Origin: Paraburkholderia graminis C4D1M
GTDB taxonomy: Bacteria > Pseudomonadota > Gammaproteobacteria > Burkholderiales > Burkholderiaceae
Direction: 5' to 3'
Assembly (NCBI RefSeq): GCF_000172415.1
Contig: NZ_ABLD01000026.1
Coordinates: 32,861 to 96,860, forward strand
DNA length: 64,000 nucleotides
Within the stretch, counting starts at the first letter, position 1. Each line of letters starts with the position of its first letter. Both the position numbers and the translations under genes were made by a program. This document shows, one piece after another, positions 52,363 through 60,998 of this stretch. The notes beneath the pieces were generated by a model. That model was not told the DNA's origin, did not search any database, and saw only the letters and a program-made list of their open reading frames with translations.

Positions 52363-53490
52363 ATGAACAGCCCTGCAAGCATCACCTGGCCGGAAGCCGA
52401 CGGCCCCCGCACCGCACGTTGGCGCTCCGAAGCGGCGGTGCCGCCGCCGAAACGCGTGATCGTCGCCGACGACCGGACCACCGCGGACTCGGCCTACCGG
52501 CTCGCCTGTGAAGGCACCGCGCTGTTGTGGAACGGCGACTTTCAGAACGCGCGCCAATTGCTGCAGGCGGTCACGCGGCGGCTCGAGCGCAAACCGCGCA
52601 AGCAGGGTGAGACGCCGCTCGACGCGTTTAATCTGCATCGGCAGACGCAGTCGCAGCGCGCGCGCACGCTCGGCATGATCCTGATTCCGCTCAACGCCGA
52701 GTACGCGATTCCGCTGCGCCGCGCGCCCGACGTGCGGCAGGCGTGCATCGAAACGTACGGCCCGCCGACCGATGAGGCGTCGGTCGTGTCGCTGCGCGAG
52801 CTGCTCGGCATGATCGGCGCGCACGAGTGGCGCAAGAAGGGCGTGGAGATTCCCGCGCTCGGTGACCGGATTCATCCGCATTACGGCGTGTTTTCGCCGG
52901 TGCGCGGTGAATATGTGGATCTCGTCGCGCGCACGCCGTTGCCTTCGCTGAACAAGGCGTTCGACGTTGGCACGGGAACGGGCGTGCTGGCGGCGCTGCT
53001 CGCGAAACGCGGCGTGAAGAAGATCGTCGCGACCGACCAGGACCCGCGAGCGCTTGCATGCGCGCGCGAGAATCTGGCGCGGCTCGGATACGAGCAGCAA
53101 GTCGATGTGGTGCAAGCCGATCTGTTTCCGGAAGGGCGCGCGCCACTCGTCGTGTGCAATCCGCCGTGGGTGCCGGCGCGGCCCGCTTCGCCGATCGAAT
53201 ACGCGGTCTACGATCCGGACAGCCGCATGCTGCTCGGTTTCCTCAAGGGCTTGTCGGAACATCTGTCACCGGGCGGGGAGGGCTGGCTGATTCTGTCGGA
53301 TTTTGCCGAGCATCTCGGGTTGCGCACGCGCGACTGGTTGCTTGCCGCGATCGCGGATGCGGGGCTGACGGTGGTGGCGCGCGAGGATATTCGTCCGCGG
53401 CATCCCAAGTCGACCGACGAGAGTGACCCGCTGCACAAGGCGCGGGCGGCGGAGATGACGTCGCTTTGGCGACTCAAGGCGCGGGGTTGA
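52363..53490 (+). CDS. Class I SAM-dependent methyltransferase, HemK/PrmC-like
   Basis: A 375-residue protein. The C-terminal half has the SAM motif AFDVGTGTGVLAALLA, ATDQDPRALACARENL and the NPPW motif (VVCNPPWVPA) of N-methyltransferases acting on planar nitrogens, as in PrmC, RsmC and HemK. The N-terminal 180 residues are an extra domain I do not recognise (CEGTALLWNGDFQNARQLLQA). It ends convergent with a flavoprotein gene across a 7-bp repeat array. Substrate unknown. Confidence 0.83.
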   Translation: MNSPASITWPEADGPRTARWRSEAAVPPPKRVIVADDRTTADSAYRLACEGTALLWNGDFQNARQLLQAVTRRLERKPRKQGETPLDAFNLHRQTQSQRARTLGMILIPLNAEYAIPLRRAPDVRQACIETYGPPTDEASVVSLRELLGMIGAHEWRKKGVEIPALGDRIHPHYGVFSPVRGEYVDLVARTPLPSLNKAFDVGTGTGVLAALLAKRGVKKIVATDQDPRALACARENLARLGYEQQVDVVQADLFPEGRAPLVVCNPPWVPARPASPIEYAVYDPDSRMLLGFLKGLSEHLSPGGEGWLILSDFAEHLGLRTRDWLLAAIADAGLTVVAREDIRPRHPKSTDESDPLHKARAAEMTSLWRLKARG

Positions 53491-53568
53491 CGATTGCTTG
53501 AGGGCGCGGGCTTAGAGGCGCAGTTTGGGGCGGTGGCGGCCGTTTGGCCTATCAGTCGCCTCAATGTC

Positions 53569-53673
53569 CGACGCCCGACGCCCGACGCCCGACGCCCAAC
53601 GCCCGACGCCCAACGCCCAACGCCCAACGCCCAACGCCCAACGCCCAACGCCCAACGCGCAACGCCCGACGCC
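53569..53673. repeat. 7-bp minisatellite, 15 units
   Basis: Fifteen tandem heptamers, CGACGCC or CAACGCC with one CAACGCG, lie between two convergent genes. Blocks of CGACGCC flank a central block of CAACGCC. A 7-base unit shifts reading frame with each copy, and no coding frame crosses it convincingly. Confidence 0.93.
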
Positions 53674-53759
53674 CGTTCGGCTCTACTCCGCGGAGCGCCC
53701 GCCATTCGGCCGGGCTTCCGCACCCTTCGCCACCGCGGCACTCAGCCGTGCCACACACC

Positions 53760-55052
53760 TCACGACAACCTGTCCCGCGCTCCAACAAACGCCGCTGCCC
53801 CACGCCCCGCCACCAACCCGCTCGCGAAACACGCCGTTAGCAGATAACCGCCCGTCGGCGCTTCCCAATCCAGCATTTCCCCGGCGCAGAAAACGCCCGG
53901 CAAACTTTCGATCATCAGATGCCGATCCAGCGCCTCGAACGGAATGCCGCCGGCGCTGCTGATCGCTTCCGCAATTGGCCGTGCGCGCAACAGCCGCACC
54001 GGCAGCGCCTTGATTGCGTGCGCGAGACGCGTCGAATCGGCGAAAACGTCCTTCGGCAGAATTTCGTGCAGCAGGGCCAGTTTTACACCGCTAATGCCGA
54101 CTCTTCCCTGCAGATGGCTCGACATCGAACGTGAGCCGCGCGGCCTCGTCACTTCCGCGATCACCCGCTCGAGAGCCAAGCCCGGCGCCAGGTCCAGCGA
54201 GATCGTGAGTTCGCCGTCAGCGAGAATCCGCTCACGAATAGGCGCCGAAAGCGCATAGATCAGACTGCCTTCGAGGCCCGTTTCGGTCAGAAGTATTTCA
54301 CCTTGTCGATTGTGGACTTTTCCGTCTACATCGGTCAGTGAAATGGCCACGGACTTCACCGGCTGACCGGCGAAACGCTCGCGCAGATAAGGGCTCCAGT
54401 CGGCGTCGAAGCCGCAGTTCGCGGGTTGCAGAGGGCGCACATCGACGCCTTGCGAGGTGATGAACGGCACCCACGCCGCGTCGGAGCCGAGCCGCGGCCA
54501 GCTTGCACCGCCCAGTGCCAGCACGACGGCGTCGCTGTCGACGAGCCGTTCGCCGTCAGGCGTCTCGAACCGCAAGCGGGCCGCCGCGTGCGCGGACGCG
54601 CCGGCTACACCGCCCGTTTGCGAGCCGTTCCAGCCGCTCCACTTGTGCCGCATGTGAAAGCGCACACCGCTTTCCTTCAACCGATGCAGCCACGCACGCA
54701 GCATCGGCGCGGCTTTCATGTCGGTTGGAAAAACGCGTCCCGAACTGCCGACGAACGTCTCGACGCCAAGATCATGCAGCCAGGCGCGCAACGCGTCGGG
54801 ACCGAACGCCTCGAAGAGCGGCGCGATCCACGGGCGGCGCGCGCCATAGCGATCGAGAAACGGCTCGAGCGGCTCCGAATGCGTGATGTTCATGCCGCCT
54901 TTGCCCGCCATCAGGAATTTGCGGCCGACGGAGGGCATCGCGTCGTAGACGTCGACCTGCACGCCTTGCAGGCAAAGCGCCTCGGCGGCCATCAAGCCGG
55001 CGGGTCCGCCGCCGATCACGGCGACCCGGGCGGAATCGAATGAAGATGACAT
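53760..55052 (-). CDS. HI0933/BaiN-type FAD-dependent oxidoreductase
   Basis: A 430-residue flavoprotein of the HI0933 (NAD(P)/FAD-dependent) family. The dinucleotide motif is VAVIGGGPAGLMAAEAL, followed by AMPSVGRKFLMAGKGGMNITHSE (split) and the GSSGRVFPTDMKAAPML block. It ends in CAGEMLDWEAPTGGYLLTACFASG. The physiological substrate of the family is mostly unknown. A 36-bp element shared with 52263-52298 lies inside this gene at 54296-54331, coding VDGKVHNRQGE. The gene ends 86 bases from the heptamer repeat. Confidence 0.88.
   Translation of the reverse strand: MSSSFDSARVAVIGGGPAGLMAAEALCLQGVQVDVYDAMPSVGRKFLMAGKGGMNITHSEPLEPFLDRYGARRPWIAPLFEAFGPDALRAWLHDLGVETFVGSSGRVFPTDMKAAPMLRAWLHRLKESGVRFHMRHKWSGWNGSQTGGVAGASAHAAARLRFETPDGERLVDSDAVVLALGGASWPRLGSDAAWVPFITSQGVDVRPLQPANCGFDADWSPYLRERFAGQPVKSVAISLTDVDGKVHNRQGEILLTETGLEGSLIYALSAPIRERILADGELTISLDLAPGLALERVIAEVTRPRGSRSMSSHLQGRVGISGVKLALLHEILPKDVFADSTRLAHAIKALPVRLLRARPIAEAISSAGGIPFEALDRHLMIESLPGVFCAGEMLDWEAPTGGYLLTACFASGLVAGRGAAAFVGARDRLS
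54296..54331. repeat. 36-bp hairpin-like element, copy 2
   Basis: Matches the copy at 52263-52298 at 30 of 36 bases; four of the six differences are the central AAAA versus TTTT. It is in frame inside the flavoprotein gene. Confidence 0.5.
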
Positions 55053-55464
55053 GCGGGCCTGTGGATAAGGGAAAAGGCGGCGCGCCGCCGCTGTAACTCA
55101 CGGCTGAAGCCGAATGACGGCACAAGCGCTGACCAGGAAATCAAGCTGCCCTGTCGGCGCTGCGAAGGGCGCTATTTTCACATTGCAGGCGGGCCGGAGC
55201 AAACGCGTGCACCGCCGCCACGGACGCCAGAACGCTACATTTCGGCGCGTCGATACCGCAGCGCATGCCGGCGCGCCGCTTTGTTATTCAGCATCGCGAA
55301 CTATAATTTTTGGACACCTTCCATCGGGCGCAATTCGCGTCGTTCCCGCGTCGATTCCACTGATCTTCGTTGCCGCACCGCATGCCGTGGCGTGACGGGT
55401 GAGCTGCGGGTTCGCGCCTTACGGCCCGCGTGGAGGTTCACATATGTCGATCAAGGAGACTGCC
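55053..55464. other. Divergent intergenic region
   Basis: 412 bases between the flavoprotein gene and the small DUF1059 gene. A TATAAT lies at 55302-55307 with TTGTTA 15 bases before it, a plausible promoter for the small gene. I see no riboswitch or gene in the rest. Confidence 0.45.
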
Positions 55465-55674
55465 ATGACCCGCCATTACATCGACTGCCGCGAGTTCCCG
55501 AGCGAAATGAACTGCACGGTCGCGCTATCGGCCGATAACGAGGACGAACTGCTCGACGCGGCCGTGCAGCACGCCGTCAGTGTGCACAAACATGCTGATT
55601 CGCCGGAATTGCGCTCGCAATTGAGGACGCTCTTTCACGAAGGCACGCCGCCGGTAGAGGCGCCGCGCATGTGA
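55465..55674 (+). CDS. DUF1059 family small protein
   Basis: A 69-residue protein. MTRHYIDCREFPSEMNCTVAL with the CxxxxxxxxxC pair, and DELLDAAVQHAVSVHKHAD, fit DUF1059, a small widespread family of unknown function. The ATG at 55465 has AAGGAGACTGCC upstream and is preferred to the two earlier in-frame starts. Confidence 0.85.
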   Translation: MTRHYIDCREFPSEMNCTVALSADNEDELLDAAVQHAVSVHKHADSPELRSQLRTLFHEGTPPVEAPRM

Positions 55675-55826
55675 ATCGCGGATTCGAGCGGCGGATCTGA
55701 AGTCAGGCACGAGAGAACGAAGCGCCGACTCGCGGCAGAGGCGAGCGGCGCTTTGGCCGCTCGCGCGAGTCGCGGCGTGGAACGCGCGTCGTCTGCACAC
55801 GCGCTGCACGCGCGATTCACGAGCTT

Positions 55827-56147
55827 TCAGCTCGGATAAGCCTCGTCGACCTTGAGCCCGGCCAGCTTGAAGATCACGCGCAGCGTTTGCGGTTTGATGT
55901 CGCGCCGCGAAGCGAGCGTCGTCATCACGAAGTCCAGCACTTTCGCGTACTTGAGAAGCGTCAGGCATGTTTCCATGTCGACGCTGCCGTCGCGCATGAC
56001 TTCGGCGAGGCGAAGCATTTCCGTCGAGATGTCGCGCGCCATCTCCAGTTCGAGCTGCTGTTTCTCCGTCCAGGCGGGCATGGCGGTGAGCTTCGCCATC
56101 ATTTCCTGGAACTTCTGTTCGACGTTTCCGTTGGGTACCGTATCCAT
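55827..56147 (-). CDS. Conserved small protein, unknown
   Basis: A 106-residue helical, soluble protein with no signal peptide or membrane segment. KFQEMMAKLTAMPAWTEKQQ, LRLAEVMRDGSVDMETCLTL and LDFVMTTLASRRDIKPQTL look like a compact alpha-helical domain with normal composition. I do not recognise the family. On the minus strand GAGGCAGCA precedes the ATG. It stands alone between two small or conserved genes. Confidence 0.7.
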   Translation of the reverse strand: MDTVPNGNVEQKFQEMMAKLTAMPAWTEKQQLELEMARDISTEMLRLAEVMRDGSVDMETCLTLLKYAKVLDFVMTTLASRRDIKPQTLRVIFKLAGLKVDEAYPS

Positions 56148-56541
56148 TGCTGCCTCTTCTATTGTCCGGGCGCGCGTCCAGTTGAGCTCGCGGCGCGCCG
56201 TCGGTTACGTAACGTTCGGCCCGTGTTACCGGACCGTCCTCCCCACATGCATTTGGGCCATGCGTTCGTGACGACGGCCGACAGCTTGTTGTTATAGGCA
56301 CCCCGGCTTATGCCTTTGGGACCACGGCGGCGCTGAACGGTTCTGCGAGAATCCGCGTCAGGCGCCAAACGACCCAGGTCGCGCCGGAAAGAGCAGGAAG
56401 CGTTCCAGGAACGCAGCGTTTCCTGCAACTTTTGCACGCTCGCCGGTGAAAGGGCCGCCGTTTGGGTAAACTGGCAGCAACTTATGCTCTTTTCCGTCAC
56501 CTGACGCACGTTCACGCTGCATTTGCCGACGGTCCCCCACG
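56148..56541. other. Intergenic region, no gene supported
   Basis: 394 bases between divergent genes. An open frame of 118 codons on the minus strand has biased, unlikely composition and no ribosome site. I see no repeat or clear promoter. Confidence 0.45.
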
Positions 56542-57384
56542 ATGTCCAGCAAAACCCACGAAATCCGCCCCAACCAGTCCATCGAGCTGCTCAAGGAACT
56601 GCATATCCTGACGCGCGACGGCAAGATGAACCAGGACAGCCGCCGCAAGCTGAAGCAGGTCTACCATCTGTTCCAGTTCATCGAGCCTCTGCTCAAGGAC
56701 GTGAAGGACCAGAAGGGCGCGGTCACGCTCGTCGACCACGGCGCCGGCAAGTCATATCTAGGTTTTATCCTGTATGACCTGTTCTTCAAGGAGTTTCAGG
56801 ATGCCGCGGGTGGGGCGTCGCACATTTACGGCATCGAAACGCGCGAAGAACTCGTGACCCGCTCGGAGGAACTGGCGGCGCGGCTCGGCTTCAAGGGCAT
56901 GTCGTTTCTGAATCTGTCGGTGGCGGAATCCATTACGTCCGACAAACTGCCGGCGCAAATCGACATCGTCACGGCGCTTCACGCGTGCAATACCGCAACC
57001 GACGACGCCATTCGCTTCGCCCTCGAAAAGAAAGCTAAATACATTGTTGTGGTGCCGTGTTGCCAGGCTGAAGTCGCGGGCGTTTTACGTCAAAACAAAA
57101 GTAAATCGCTGGGTCACGCGTTAACGGAAATCTGGCGGCATCCGTTGCATACGCGCGAATTCGGCAGCCAGATTACCAACGTGCTGCGCTGCCTGCAATT
57201 GGAGGCGCACGGTTATCAGGTCAGCGTAACGGAACTGGTGGGCTGGGAGCATTCGATGAAAAACGAACTGATCATCGCCCAGTTCAAGGACTTGCCGCGC
57301 CGGCGCCCGGCCGAGCGGCTCAGCGAAGTGATGCAGACACTGGGTATCGAGGAACTGAAAGAGCGGTTTTTCGTTTCCGCCTGA
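56542..57384 (+). CDS. SAM-dependent methyltransferase (Methyltransf_32-like)
   Basis: A 280-residue methyltransferase. The SAM site is TLVDHGAGKSYLGFIL and the acidic partner is in YGIETREEL. The HACNTATDDAI and VVVPCCQAE stretches are typical of the Methyltransf_32 group, whose members are thought to act on RNA. It is convergent with the DUF1415 gene, one base apart. Substrate unproven. Confidence 0.82.
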   Translation: MSSKTHEIRPNQSIELLKELHILTRDGKMNQDSRRKLKQVYHLFQFIEPLLKDVKDQKGAVTLVDHGAGKSYLGFILYDLFFKEFQDAAGGASHIYGIETREELVTRSEELAARLGFKGMSFLNLSVAESITSDKLPAQIDIVTALHACNTATDDAIRFALEKKAKYIVVVPCCQAEVAGVLRQNKSKSLGHALTEIWRHPLHTREFGSQITNVLRCLQLEAHGYQVSVTELVGWEHSMKNELIIAQFKDLPRRRPAERLSEVMQTLGIEELKERFFVSA

Positions 57385-57385
57385 A

Positions 57386-57940
57386 TCAGATTTTCATCAA
57401 TTTATTCCAGCCGGCCAATCCGATTCGCCGCAGTGTTTCCTGATTCCGCTCGTAGATTTGTTCGGCATCGGGAAACGCCTGACCCGCGCGCTCAATACTG
57501 TCTTCTCTGAGTAAATGCAGAATCGGATACGGCGCGCGATTCGTGTAATTCTCGATGTCGTCGGGATCGGCGCCTTCGAACTGATACAACGGGTGAAAAC
57601 TCGCAATCTGGATAATGCCTTCGAGCCGAAGCTGCTTCAGCATTCTTTCGGCGAAGAATAGCGCGTCGTTGTAATCGAGAAAATCGCCTAGCGCTTGAGG
57701 CAGGATTAACAGCGTCGTGTCCACGGCCGCCGGGTCCGCGCCGACTAGCGTGTTCAGTTCGTTTTCCAGATCGGCCAGCACGCCTTCCAGGTTTATCGCA
57801 TCGCTCACGGCGTAGCGGATTTGCCCTTTCACATGCACGGCCTTGGCGAACGGGCACAAGTTGAGCCCGATGACGGCCTCAGTCAGCCAGTGACGGGTGG
57901 CGGCAACGACAGCATCGTGCGATTCGGCGGGCAACGGCAT
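57386..57940 (-). CDS. DUF1415 family protein
   Basis: About 184 residues. HWLTEAVIGLNLCPFAKAVH and PQALGDFLDYNDALFFAERML carry the DUF1415 pattern, and FHPLYQFEGADPDDIENYTNRAPYP, read in two parts, is the most conserved block, followed by LHLLREDSIERA. Function unknown. The start is uncertain: ATG 57940 (MPLPAESHD) or ATG 57976 with no better signal. It ends one base from the convergent methyltransferase gene. Confidence 0.85.
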   Translation of the reverse strand: MPLPAESHDAVVAATRHWLTEAVIGLNLCPFAKAVHVKGQIRYAVSDAINLEGVLADLENELNTLVGADPAAVDTTLLILPQALGDFLDYNDALFFAERMLKQLRLEGIIQIASFHPLYQFEGADPDDIENYTNRAPYPILHLLREDSIERAGQAFPDAEQIYERNQETLRRIGLAGWNKLMKI

Positions 57941-58041
57941 GGCAGGCGGCAAGCGGCGGGAGAGGCAAAGCGCCATTTTAACGGGCGCGCGTGTGTCTGC
58001 GTTGCGCCACTGCCGCAAGAAATTGGACCAGCAAACAAAGC

Positions 58042-58713
58042 CTAAGACGCTGGCTTCGCACCGCAAGCCGCCGCGATCAATAATGCCGCCGCTTTCGGCG
58101 CGGCGAGCACCGGCCCCGATCCCGCGCGATACGTCTGGCTCGCCGCGTACACACCCTCGATCAGCAAAGCGAGCGCGTTCGCCAGCATCTCCGGATCGTC
58201 GGCGCCGGCGGCTGTCGCCAGTTCCGTCAGGCGCGCGAGCAGGCGCTCCTTGTTGCGAAACACGAACTGGCGGGCCGCGTGTTCGGTATCGGAAAACTCG
58301 ACGGCGACGTTCACGAACGGACAGCCGCGATAGTCTTCAAGCGACGCCCGCGCCGCGAGGTCGTCGAAATATTGCTGCAACTGCTTCGCCGGCTCGCCGG
58401 GATGTTTCGCGAAGCTCTTCTCCACGTAACCGAAGAATTGCGCGTCCTTGCGCTCGAGATAGGCCATCACGAGTTCGTCTTTCGACGAAAATTGGCGGTA
58501 CAAACTCATCTTGTTCACGCCGGCCCGCTCGACAACCGCATCGACGCCGACCGCCCGCACGCCGTCGCGATAGAACAGTTCGTCCGCGGCGCGCAGCAAA
58601 TGCTGCTGCGCTTCGGGGCCGGTCGTCTGCGTTGCGCGCACGCGCCGTGAGGCGGGCGCAGTCGCAGACGCAGCGCGCGAACCGGCTCGTTTGGAAGTAT
58701 GGCTTTCAGACAT
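58042..58713 (-). CDS. TetR-family transcriptional regulator
   Basis: A 223-residue repressor. A disordered basic N-terminus of about 30 residues precedes the helix-turn-helix (ADELFYRDGVRAVGVDAVVE, then AGVNKMSLYRQFSSKDELV). The C-terminal ligand domain includes EDYRGCPFVNVAVEF. It is divergent from an MFS gene and shares a 160-base intergenic region with a perfect operator. It therefore probably represses itself and the carrier. The inducer is unknown. Confidence 0.92.
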   Translation of the reverse strand: MSESHTSKRAGSRAASATAPASRRVRATQTTGPEAQQHLLRAADELFYRDGVRAVGVDAVVERAGVNKMSLYRQFSSKDELVMAYLERKDAQFFGYVEKSFAKHPGEPAKQLQQYFDDLAARASLEDYRGCPFVNVAVEFSDTEHAARQFVFRNKERLLARLTELATAAGADDPEMLANALALLIEGVYAASQTYRAGSGPVLAAPKAAALLIAAACGAKPAS

Positions 58714-58740
58714 GGACGGCCCCTTGATTCAATCGACGCC

Positions 58741-58774
58741 TTGACATGTTACCGACCGGTAACTAAGATCGCAA
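58741..58774. promoter_or_regulatory. Overlapping divergent promoters with TetR operator
   Basis: The operator GTTACCG-AC-CGGTAAC (58748-58763, perfect 7-bp arms) sits in the spacer of a plus-strand promoter (TTGACA at 58741, 17 bases, TAAGAT at 58764). On the minus strand TTGCGA (58774-58769), 17 bases and TAACAT (58751-58746) make a promoter for the tetR gene. The same operator would block both. Confidence 0.75.
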
Positions 58775-58780
58775 CACTGA

Positions 58781-58820
58781 TTGTGACTGATCTGTCACAA
58801 GTCCCTTACGGAAACCGTAA
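58781..58820. promoter_or_regulatory. Two further inverted repeats before the MFS gene
   Basis: TTGTGAC and GTCACAA are perfect arms 6 bases apart (58781-58800). TTACGG and CCGTAA are perfect arms 3 bases apart (58806-58820) and resemble the TTACCG half-site of the main operator. They fall near the predicted start of the MFS transcript and may be extra regulator sites. Confidence 0.45.
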
Positions 58821-58873
58821 TAGTACGAACACGACCCGTGCGGGCAACTCGAATCCGCGCGACAGGAGAGCCG

Positions 58874-60157
58874 ATGAACTGGGCAGCAAGACTGATAGGC
58901 AGGCGTTTTCACTACGGCTGGTTGACGGTCGCGGTGGTGTTTCTGGTGTTGCTCGCGGCCGCCGGCACGCGCGCCACGCCGAGCGTGATGATGGTGCCGC
59001 TCGAGCATCAGTTCGGCTGGAGCCGCGCGACGATTTCGCTCGCGATCTCGGTCAACATCGCGCTTTACGGGTTGATGGGGCCGTTCGCGGCGGCGGCCAT
59101 GCAGCGCTTCGGCGTGCGTCCCACGCTGCTGATCGCGCTCGGCACGATGGCGACGGGCGTCGCGCTGTCCTCGCTGATGACCCAGCCGTGGCAGATGATC
59201 CTCGTCTGGGGCGTGATGGTCGGCGGCTCGACGGGTGTGGCGGCGCTGTCGTTGTCGGCGACTGTGGTGACGCGCTGGTTCACCACGCACCGCGGGCTCG
59301 TGATGGGTATTCTCACGGCGAGTTCGGCGACCGGCCAACTCGTGTTCCTGCCGATGCTCGCGGCCATCGCCGAGCATTACGGCTGGCGCCAGGTCGTGTG
59401 GGTCGTCGCGGCGGCTGCGGCGATCGTGCTGCCGCTCGTCGCCTTTTTGCTGCCTGAGCGTCCGTCGGATGTCGCGCTGCGTCCCTACGGCGAGCCGCAT
59501 GACGCACCCGCGGCCGCTACGGCCACGAAGCAGAATCCGCTCGCGATCGCGTTCGGCACGCTTGCCATGGCGAGCAAGACGCGCGATTTCTGGCTGCTGT
59601 TCTTCAGCTTCTTCATTTGCGGCGCGAGCACGAACGGTTACGTCGGCACTCACCTGATCGCGATGTGCGGCGATTACGGGATGACCGAAGTGCAGGGCGC
59701 GTCGCTGCTGGCCGCGATGGGCATCTTCGATCTGTTCGGCACGACGCTCTCCGGCTGGCTGTCCGACCGCTTCAATAGCCGTGTGCTGCTGTTCTGGTAT
59801 TACGGGCTGCGCGGCTTGTCGCTGATGTATCTGCCGCACGCCTTTGGCATCGACTTTTTCGGTTTGCCGCTTTTCGCCGTGTTCTACGGCCTCGACTGGA
59901 TCGCGACCGTGCCGCCGACCGTGCGTCTCGCCACGGACGTCTACGGCAAGGAGGCGGCGCCCGTGGTGTTCGGCTGGGTCGTGGCCGGGCATCAGCTCGG
60001 CGCGGCGTTCGCGGCGCTCGGCGCGGGCATGCTGCGCGCGAGCCTCGGCACGTACACAGTGGCGTCGATGATTTCGGGCGGTTTGTGTCTCGTGGCCGCG
60101 GTCATCGTGTTGCGGATCAACCGGCCCGCCAAGGCGCCGGAGCCGCAGCCGATCTGA
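58874..60157 (+). CDS. MFS transporter (MCT/oxalate-formate antiporter-like)
   Basis: A 427-residue inner-membrane carrier with 12 predicted membrane segments. FHYGWLTVAVVFLVLLAAAG and SVMMVPLEHQFGWSRATISLA at the N-terminus are typical of the monocarboxylate and oxalate/formate-like branch of MFS. The central loop is short and basic and the second half contains GWLSDRFNSRVLLFWYYGLR. The ATG at 58874 has CAGGAGAGCCG upstream. It is controlled by the divergent TetR. The substrate is unknown. Confidence 0.85.
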   Translation: MNWAARLIGRRFHYGWLTVAVVFLVLLAAAGTRATPSVMMVPLEHQFGWSRATISLAISVNIALYGLMGPFAAAAMQRFGVRPTLLIALGTMATGVALSSLMTQPWQMILVWGVMVGGSTGVAALSLSATVVTRWFTTHRGLVMGILTASSATGQLVFLPMLAAIAEHYGWRQVVWVVAAAAAIVLPLVAFLLPERPSDVALRPYGEPHDAPAAATATKQNPLAIAFGTLAMASKTRDFWLLFFSFFICGASTNGYVGTHLIAMCGDYGMTEVQGASLLAAMGIFDLFGTTLSGWLSDRFNSRVLLFWYYGLRGLSLMYLPHAFGIDFFGLPLFAVFYGLDWIATVPPTVRLATDVYGKEAAPVVFGWVVAGHQLGAAFAALGAGMLRASLGTYTVASMISGGLCLVAAVIVLRINRPAKAPEPQPI

Positions 60158-60319
60158 CGCCACACATGGAGTAACGCGGGCGGCGCTGCGGCGCACCCGC
60201 GTCTTGCCATCTGAGCAAAAAGAACCGTACGCATCGGGCAGCGCGCGCGTCGAACCTTGGGTATGCTATGTGGCCTCGGGCAGCCGCCCGCGATCATGAA
60301 TTTCTATTGAGAGAAGCGC

Positions 60320-60913
60320 ATGACCCACAAACCCGCCCCTACCGAAGTTGCCATTCACGAGTTGATTGCCGGTCGCTGGAGCCCGCGCGCGTATTCGAGC
60401 GAACCGGTGAGCCGCGACAATCTGCGCGCAGTGCTCGAAGCGGCTCGCTGGGCGCCTTCGTCGTATAACGCGCAGCCCTGGCGTTTTCTGGTGTTCGACC
60501 GCAGCGCCGACGAAGTGGCGTTCAAGCAGGCGTTCGCCACGCTCGTACCGTTCAACCAGGGCTGGAACGCGCCCGCGCCCGTGCTGATCGCCGTGACCGC
60601 GCAAACGCGCACCGCCAAGGGCGAAGTGAATCGCTGCGCGCAATATGACGCCGGCGCAGCCGCGATGGCGCTCGTGCTGCAGGCGCATGCGCTCGGCCTC
60701 GCCGCGCATCAGATGAGCGGCTTCGACCAGAACGCGTTCCGCACCGCTTTCGATCTGCCGAATGATGTCGAACCGATCGCGATGATTTCGCTTGGTCATT
60801 ACGGCGAGGTCGACAAGCTCGACCCGGTTCTGCGCGAACGCGAGAAGTCGGTGCGCCAGCGTTTGCCGCTTGCGGAAATCGCCTACAGCGGCGGCTGGAA
60901 GAAGCCGTTCTGA
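60320..60913 (+). CDS. Nitroreductase family protein
   Basis: A 197-residue FMN oxidoreductase. RWSPRAYSSEPVSRDNLRAVLEAARWAPSSYNAQPWRF, read in two parts, is the flavin-binding N-terminus. The C-terminus has PNDVEPIAMISLGHYGEVDKL. The family reduces nitro groups and quinones, with a broad range. It stands alone between the MFS gene and a terminator. Confidence 0.9.
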   Translation: MTHKPAPTEVAIHELIAGRWSPRAYSSEPVSRDNLRAVLEAARWAPSSYNAQPWRFLVFDRSADEVAFKQAFATLVPFNQGWNAPAPVLIAVTAQTRTAKGEVNRCAQYDAGAAAMALVLQAHALGLAAHQMSGFDQNAFRTAFDLPNDVEPIAMISLGHYGEVDKLDPVLREREKSVRQRLPLAEIAYSGGWKKPF

Positions 60914-60944
60914 GCTAGCTTACGTTGCTGGATACGTCGGGAAG

Positions 60945-60974
60945 AAACGCGCGGCGCCGACCGCGCGTTTTTTT
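60945..60974 (+). terminator. Terminator of the nitroreductase gene
   Basis: AAACGCGCGG and CCGCGCGTTT form a perfect 10-bp stem around CGCCGA, followed by TTTT. It is 32 bases after the stop. Confidence 0.92.
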
Positions 60975-60998
60975 ATCGGCTGCGTAAAAGCGACTTCG

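Noticed and set aside
52204..53262. Open frame antisense to the methyltransferase gene
   Set aside because: It is antisense to a gene with clear SAM and NPPW motifs and has no own motif.
53494..53962. Proteins of Pro/Thr/Asn repeats encoded across the 7-bp array
   Set aside because: All frames stay open because the heptamer has no stop in any phase. No start signal or domain is seen.
55053..55190. Possible cobalamin riboswitch upstream of the small DUF1059 gene
   Set aside because: GGGAA and CGCTGTAAC fragments recall a B12 box, but the ordered core and flanking arms are absent and no cobalamin gene follows.
56159..56515. 118-codon minus-strand frame in the gap before the methyltransferase gene
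   Set aside because: It has no ribosome site, an atypical residue mix and no recognisable domain.
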